Assembly (NCBI GenBank): GCA_964020085.1
Contig: OZ026597.1
Span: forward strand, 15,798,915-15,862,914
Direction: 5' to 3'
From: Micromussa lordhowensis
Lineage: Eukaryota; Cnidaria; Anthozoa; Scleractinia; Lobophylliidae
Length of the DNA: 64,000 bases
In this document: positions 59,868 through 64,000 of the stretch, in pieces
Layout: each line of letters opens with the position of its first letter
How positions within the stretch are numbered: the stretch's first letter is position 1
Notes under the pieces: generated by a model
The model's database searches: none
The model's input: only the letters and a program-made list of their open reading frames with translations
What the model was told of the DNA's origin: nothing
Made by a program: the position numbers and the translations under genes

Positions 59868-60732
59868 TCACGAGATTGTCATGTCGTTTTCGCCACCTGT
59901 TGTAGGTTGTTTGCTTAAAAAAGGCTTACAAAGGAGGAGGAAACAGGGGGGGGGGGGGGGGGGTCATGGGTATCCCAGGACTCCGCTAGCTAAACTCCTG
60001 CCTTGCATTTGGTTGTCAATTCCTCGATACTTTTTTGCTCGTCTTTTCCTTGTCATTCAAAGGAGAAATTACATGTTGACCACTAGACACGTTATGGAGA
60101 AAGGCACGAGAAATGCTGAGCTTTCAAACTACTTGTGTAGTCATCATTAACTCGCTGCCTCTGCAGGTTCAAAGCCCGGCACCACGAGAAAAACTAACCT
60201 TTTTCTACGTTGTCGAGTTCTTCCATCTTAGCTTAGCTAGGTTTATCCTTCTGCACTGATCCAACAGTACATTTATCATTGGTTAAACTCTCAATTACTT
60301 CCATTTGCACAGTTTCATTTCAAACTTAAAAACCGTTTGTCAGCATTAACAACGTGGGCTCTGGTCGGTTCTACGTTTTTGTGCATACGCCTCGTGCTTA
60401 TTTTCGATCGTCAGCGAATCAGATTTTAGCAGACGCCTGAAAATCGCAGACCGCCGCTTTCAACTTGGAACTTTCGAGAGTCCGCTTGTTCCTGGTGCTG
60501 ACCAAAAGAAAAAGCGGGCAATGGTGATATTGTGTTGTCGAAGAGGATTCAGTTGTGAGGCCAAATGAATGTAGCAATTTGATATTCTGTTATTGCGGCG
60601 TGTTTTGTAGGCCAACGTAAGCCCACGGGTTTGCCTGAAAAGGAGAAAAGAAAACATCGAATTCTGGCTACATCTGCACAACCACCGAGAATAGAGCAAA
60701 ATGAGCAAAATAAGCAGTGAGTATAATCTTAC

Positions 60733-60930
60733 TTAGTATCACCCAACTAGTGGACTAACGCAAATCCTGCATTTTAATTGGCTACGCTACTCGAGGACTA
60801 TTGGCAATAGTCCTAGAGCGCCATCGAGCATGACACTTTCTTTCGTTTTAGTCTCAAATTAATATTTCTTCAACTTACATTTGCTAACTTTCTTATTGCC
60901 ATTTCTGTCCGACTAGTTGGGTGATACTAA
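60733..60930. mobile_element. 198-bp MITE with 19-bp perfect inverted repeats
   Basis: TTAGTATCACCCAACTAGT (60733-60751) is exactly reverse-complemented at 60912-60930. No coding capacity. Confidence 0.85.
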
Positions 60931-60951
60931 AACTTCGCCTCATGGGCTATT

Positions 60952-60979
60952 GACCCGTAGCCCTTTCGGGCTACGGGTC
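60952..60979. repeat. GC-rich hairpin
   Basis: GACCCGTAGCCC, a four-base loop, GGGCTACGGGTC. It follows directly on the MITE at 60733-60930 and may belong to the same repeat. Confidence 0.7.
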
Positions 60980-61138
60980 TAATTGTTAATTAATTATTCT
61001 TTAAATAAAAAGTGCTTTGCTAAACAGCGGTGTTACTTAACACATACAAGCAATTAAGACGACAACAGCTAGTGTTATACCACGTTACAGTTTAGTGAGG
61101 CTCATTTAATGGGCCTCTTCTATAGTAATTTGTACTCG

Positions 61139-63436
61139 TCAGTTCACAACGTGAGCAACGTGAGCACTATACACAGTGACTCTCTGCCATTTGTTGTTGT
61201 GTCCCCCCCAGCCATAGCGTAAAAAGAACTCTTTATGCTTTTCTGTGTGCATCCGACAAGTTTCTTTCCTTTTTTTCCACCACCACCACCCAGTTGTCCT
61301 GGAACTACATCGGCGAACTTGTCTGGAGTTTTGCTTGTATTTCGTAGCGACAGCAAAATGCCTGGACCAACTCGCTGTTTCAATTTCAAAGACAACTGGA
61401 AAACCGTTACTTAACCATGGAACACTGCTGGATTCAATCCAAGATTTTTCCCCTTGTGAGACGCTTGCTCCGTTGTTTCGTCTTTTGCGACGCTGAAGAT
61501 AACTCTCCACGCGTGACTTCAATCCTTGGCGTGTTCGAAACCATGGCGCGATTAGATGCATATTTGAAGAAGACGTCATTCCTCTACAGCTTGTTTGTAG
61601 CCATGGTCGTATTGTTTCCACGAAGCTCTTAACTCCATCTGTCATACTCAGCGGTGCCTTTTTTCTGCTATCTCCGTATAATGTTGCGCTAAATGTTGAG
61701 CTGAAGCTGGGGCTGGCAGCAAGTCTGTCGTAGTATCCAAATACTTGAGCCCAGGCCACGGCACCGCTTCCACTCCGGCAATTTTGATCGGAAGTGGGAC
61801 AACATATGAACTGATCATAGTTGGGTATTTCTTGTTCAGAGGGTATAGATACTTCAAACAAAGTTGTCCATGACGAGCGCCGAGTCCGTTGGGGATGTAA
61901 ATCGATTGCAAAGTGCTTGTTAATCACTTCGTTCTTACGTCCATTAATTTCAACCACAAATCCAATTTCCCGCCAGTGCAAGACGTTTCCCACGAAAGTC
62001 CGGTTGGCATGGACCTCAAGCTTCAGGTATGAAAGATGATTGGGCTTCTCCTTTACAGAGGATGAGGACACCTTGGTGCTTCCATCAGGAAGGCACACGT
62101 CTAAAAGCACCTTACAAAGTTTCTGCTGCCATCGTGATCTCGACCTGGAGCGCATGCGTGTGTTATCACTGTCTGTTACGTAGATGTGGACAGATTTGAA
62201 ACGTTCACCAAGGGCGAGTTGCACGATGGAACCAGGCAAAAGGACTTCTGCAACAGTTTGTTTATTTTTCGTTTCTCTTCCAGTAGAAGTAACTTCCGTG
62301 GTGTCCCAGTCTGACTTTGAAAGCTTCTCTACTGCCCACTCTCGCCACTGTCTCTTAAAGCCATTGAGATCTTGCTTTACCATTTGATCCAACTGACGCC
62401 AATCTTCAATCTGTTTGACAAGGTTGACAAGGTTAAACACTTGAATTCTCGGAAAATTTGAATAAACTAAGTATAGATGTTCCATGGATCTTTTCAGTTA
62501 GCAAAATCTCTTTCTCTCCGTTCTTTTCTCTTAGCTGCATGGGATAAGTGTATTTTCTTACCACGTACGATGAAGGTATGACAACTTACTGTATAACTGA
62601 AGATACAGTGATTCGTAGGCTCCTGTTTGATTGGCAATCTGACATAACTGTACTTACTTTAATGCCCTTATGCCTGCTGGCATGTAGGACAGCTACATGA
62701 CGGTAGATCGTGCATAAAACTATAAAAAGCCCTTGTTGCTGGATCTTACCACCTCAATGGCGGATATTTCAAGCTCATTACTACATTGATTGAAAAAACA
62801 AAAGCTGTGGACCCTAATATACCTTTTGAATGTCTCTTATGAAACTTGACAAGTATTTACCAGCAATGTGCAAGAAGACTTCTTGGATGTTCACAGCTAA
62901 AAAATGCCACTATATTGCCAAGAGATGAAAAAAGAACACGTTTAAATTTTGGCTGCTTTTGCTCTCACCTCAGGGATACCCGCTGTCCAGTTGTAACTCG
63001 CAGCCACAACAGTTCCATTGTCATTCTTACAAATTGTCAATCCCATTGGTGACAGCCGATAGAACTTTTCGCATCGCTGCCCGTTCTTCTGAGCCTGTTG
63101 TATGAGTACGTCTGTAGGTCTTGGATCCGGGCCACTCTCTACTTTTCGGAAATCTCCAGTTCTGCGGCCAGAAGACAGCACTATGTAATCACTTCCCATG
63201 TCAATTTCGTAGTAGGCTACGAAGTCTGGGTCCAGGTCCAGACGATACATTGGACGAGTGGGGCCTAGGTCATCAGATACATTGACTTGGGCGAGCTCTG
63301 TGAAGTCCGGATCAAGGCTGCTCAGTTCAACTATTGAGTCCAGCACCTCATAAGGCAGCTCTAAGGTGCGTGTGTTGTATCCACGGGTGATGATGAGAGC
63401 CGTAAGCAGCAGGCAGGTTTGTGGCCACCTTGCCAT
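61139..63436 (-). CDS. Secreted papain-fold cysteine-peptidase-like protein
   Basis: Two - strand exons, 63436-62969 and 62410-61139, join in phase 0 (donor GAG|GTGAGA, acceptor AAACAG|ATTGAAG), giving 579 residues. ATG 63436 was chosen over the upstream in-frame ATG 63517 because it begins a clean signal peptide (MARWPQTCLLLTALIITRG). Residues 20-156 look like a propeptide-type region with one N-x-S/T near VNVSDD and others near NDNGT and YNWTA. From ~355 comes a papain-like core: NCRSGSGAVAWAQVFGYYD with the helix that normally follows the nucleophile, HFAVATKY with probable catalytic His507, and YGWGGHNNKW at 555-564, a GWGG strand as in C10/C39-type peptidases. The helix-cap residue expected to be Cys is Ser371; the nearest Cys is Cys367. 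Secretion is well supported; catalysis is uncertain. It converges with the C2-PH gene. Confidence 0.78.
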
Positions 63437-64000
63437 TATATTCCGTAACAACCTTTCAAGCAAAGAAAGATAGTAACACATAAACAAAAAGCAACAACGA
63501 CAAAGAACTAAAAACAAATTCGAACCACTCGGCGAAGAGACAGGGATCGAGTACCAAGATAATTATAGTGGCGTAAATAAATTATGAATTGAAAAATGAG
63601 TGAGAAAAAGGAAAGTAAGATTGAATGAAATGATGAATGATCAACCTTGAAATGAATACATAAGAGAATTAATGAATCAGTGGCTAAATAAATGGAGCGG
63701 TGGAAGGCCCCAAAAGGAGTCAAAGCCCAGTGAGGCAAGGAGCCGAGTAGCCGAGTAGCCGAGGAGCCGAATAGCCGAGGAGCCGAGGAGCCGAGTAGCC
63801 GCGGAGCCGAGGAGCCGAGGAGCCGAGGAGCCGAGGAGCCGAGGAGCTAGTGAAGAAACGTAGAAACGTAATACACCAGAGATAGAAGAACCAGAGAAAC
63901 AGGGAGACCGATAATCGGACAAGCTGAGAGCTCGAGAGCCCGAGAACTTGAGAACTTGAGATAAGGTACAACTAGGGAACCGGATTGGAGAGCCCTAGAA
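63437..64000. other. Upstream flank of the secreted peptidase-like gene
   Basis: Presumably the 5' untranslated region and promoter of the - strand gene, with a 10-bp tandem repeat at 63738-63849. No promoter motif could be named. Confidence 0.4.
63738..63849. repeat. 10-bp tandem repeat, unit GAGCCGAGKA
   Basis: About eleven units alternating GAGCCGAGTA and GAGCCGAGGA, with one or two point variants, about 300-410 bp upstream of the peptidase-like start codon. Shorter GAGAGCCCGAGAACTTGAGA repeats follow to 63960. Confidence 0.9.

Larger units (their letters stand above)
57385..61138. other. Intergenic region between convergent genes
   Basis: No supported gene. It contains TATAAGCCC-type short repeats with a C-run (57480-57600), a foldback element (58161-58577), a repeat fragment (59842-59867), a run of about nineteen G (59945-59964), a MITE (60733-60930) and a hairpin (60952-60979). 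The first few hundred bases are presumably the 3' untranslated region of the C2-PH gene. Confidence 0.55.

Noticed and set aside
59945..59964. G-run and C-runs (36033, 54506, 57517) as functional G-quadruplexes
   Set aside because: Homopolymers of this kind are common and prone to length error; nothing in the context supports a function.
60952..60979. Bacterial-style terminator
   Set aside because: GC-rich hairpin, but there is no bacterial gene context; it adjoins a MITE in an animal genome.
63437..63517. Upstream ATG (63517) for the secreted protein
   Set aside because: It adds 27 Cys/Leu-rich residues before an ideal signal peptide starting at 63436; the region looks like leader sequence.

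Overview
The window looks like nuclear DNA of an anthozoan cnidarian, most likely a stony coral. It is AT-rich, with intron-rich genes closest to animal families and introns packed with foldback elements, a tRNA-derived SINE and Penelope and LINE remnants. It contains short runs of the animal telomere repeat CCCTAA and many copies of ACATGTA-type words. The species call is inference; nothing here fixes the genus.

Layout. (1) Bases 1-22251 hold the 3' nineteen exons of MAU2 (SCC4), the cohesin-loader partner of NIPBL, on the + strand; its first exons lie upstream of the window. Its introns carry a zinc-finger repeat unit (1-1365) and a 4.36-kb inverted-repeat element (7773-12136) with two inward-reading broken genes, one a RecQ-type helicase. 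(2) Bases 27583-34145 hold GATAD2 (p66), a NuRD subunit, same strand, one short first exon and one 2.1-kb exon. MAU2 followed head-to-tail by GATAD2A is also the human gene order on chromosome 19p13.11. (3) Bases 34146-42657 are intergenic, with a Penelope (GIY-YIG) remnant, a LINE reverse-transcriptase remnant and SINE copies. (4) Bases 42658-57384 hold a 16-exon + strand gene encoding an EHBP1-like N-terminal C2 domain, an acidic linker, a coiled coil and a C-terminal PH domain, an architecture I cannot match to a named human protein. Its introns hold a mariner-like element, a hAT-like element with a clean 8-bp duplication, a 46-bp-arm palindrome, and telomere repeats in the loop of a 58-bp-arm inverted repeat. 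(5) Bases 61139-63436 hold a - strand, two-exon gene for a secreted papain-fold, peptidase-like protein whose probable nucleophile position reads Ser.

The genes do not form one pathway. MAU2 and GATAD2 both act on chromatin, the C2-PH protein is probably a membrane-trafficking or cortical adaptor, and the last is extracellular. Exon boundaries were read by eye from GT/AG sites, reading phase and family similarity. Transcript data were not available, so untranslated exons are not placed.
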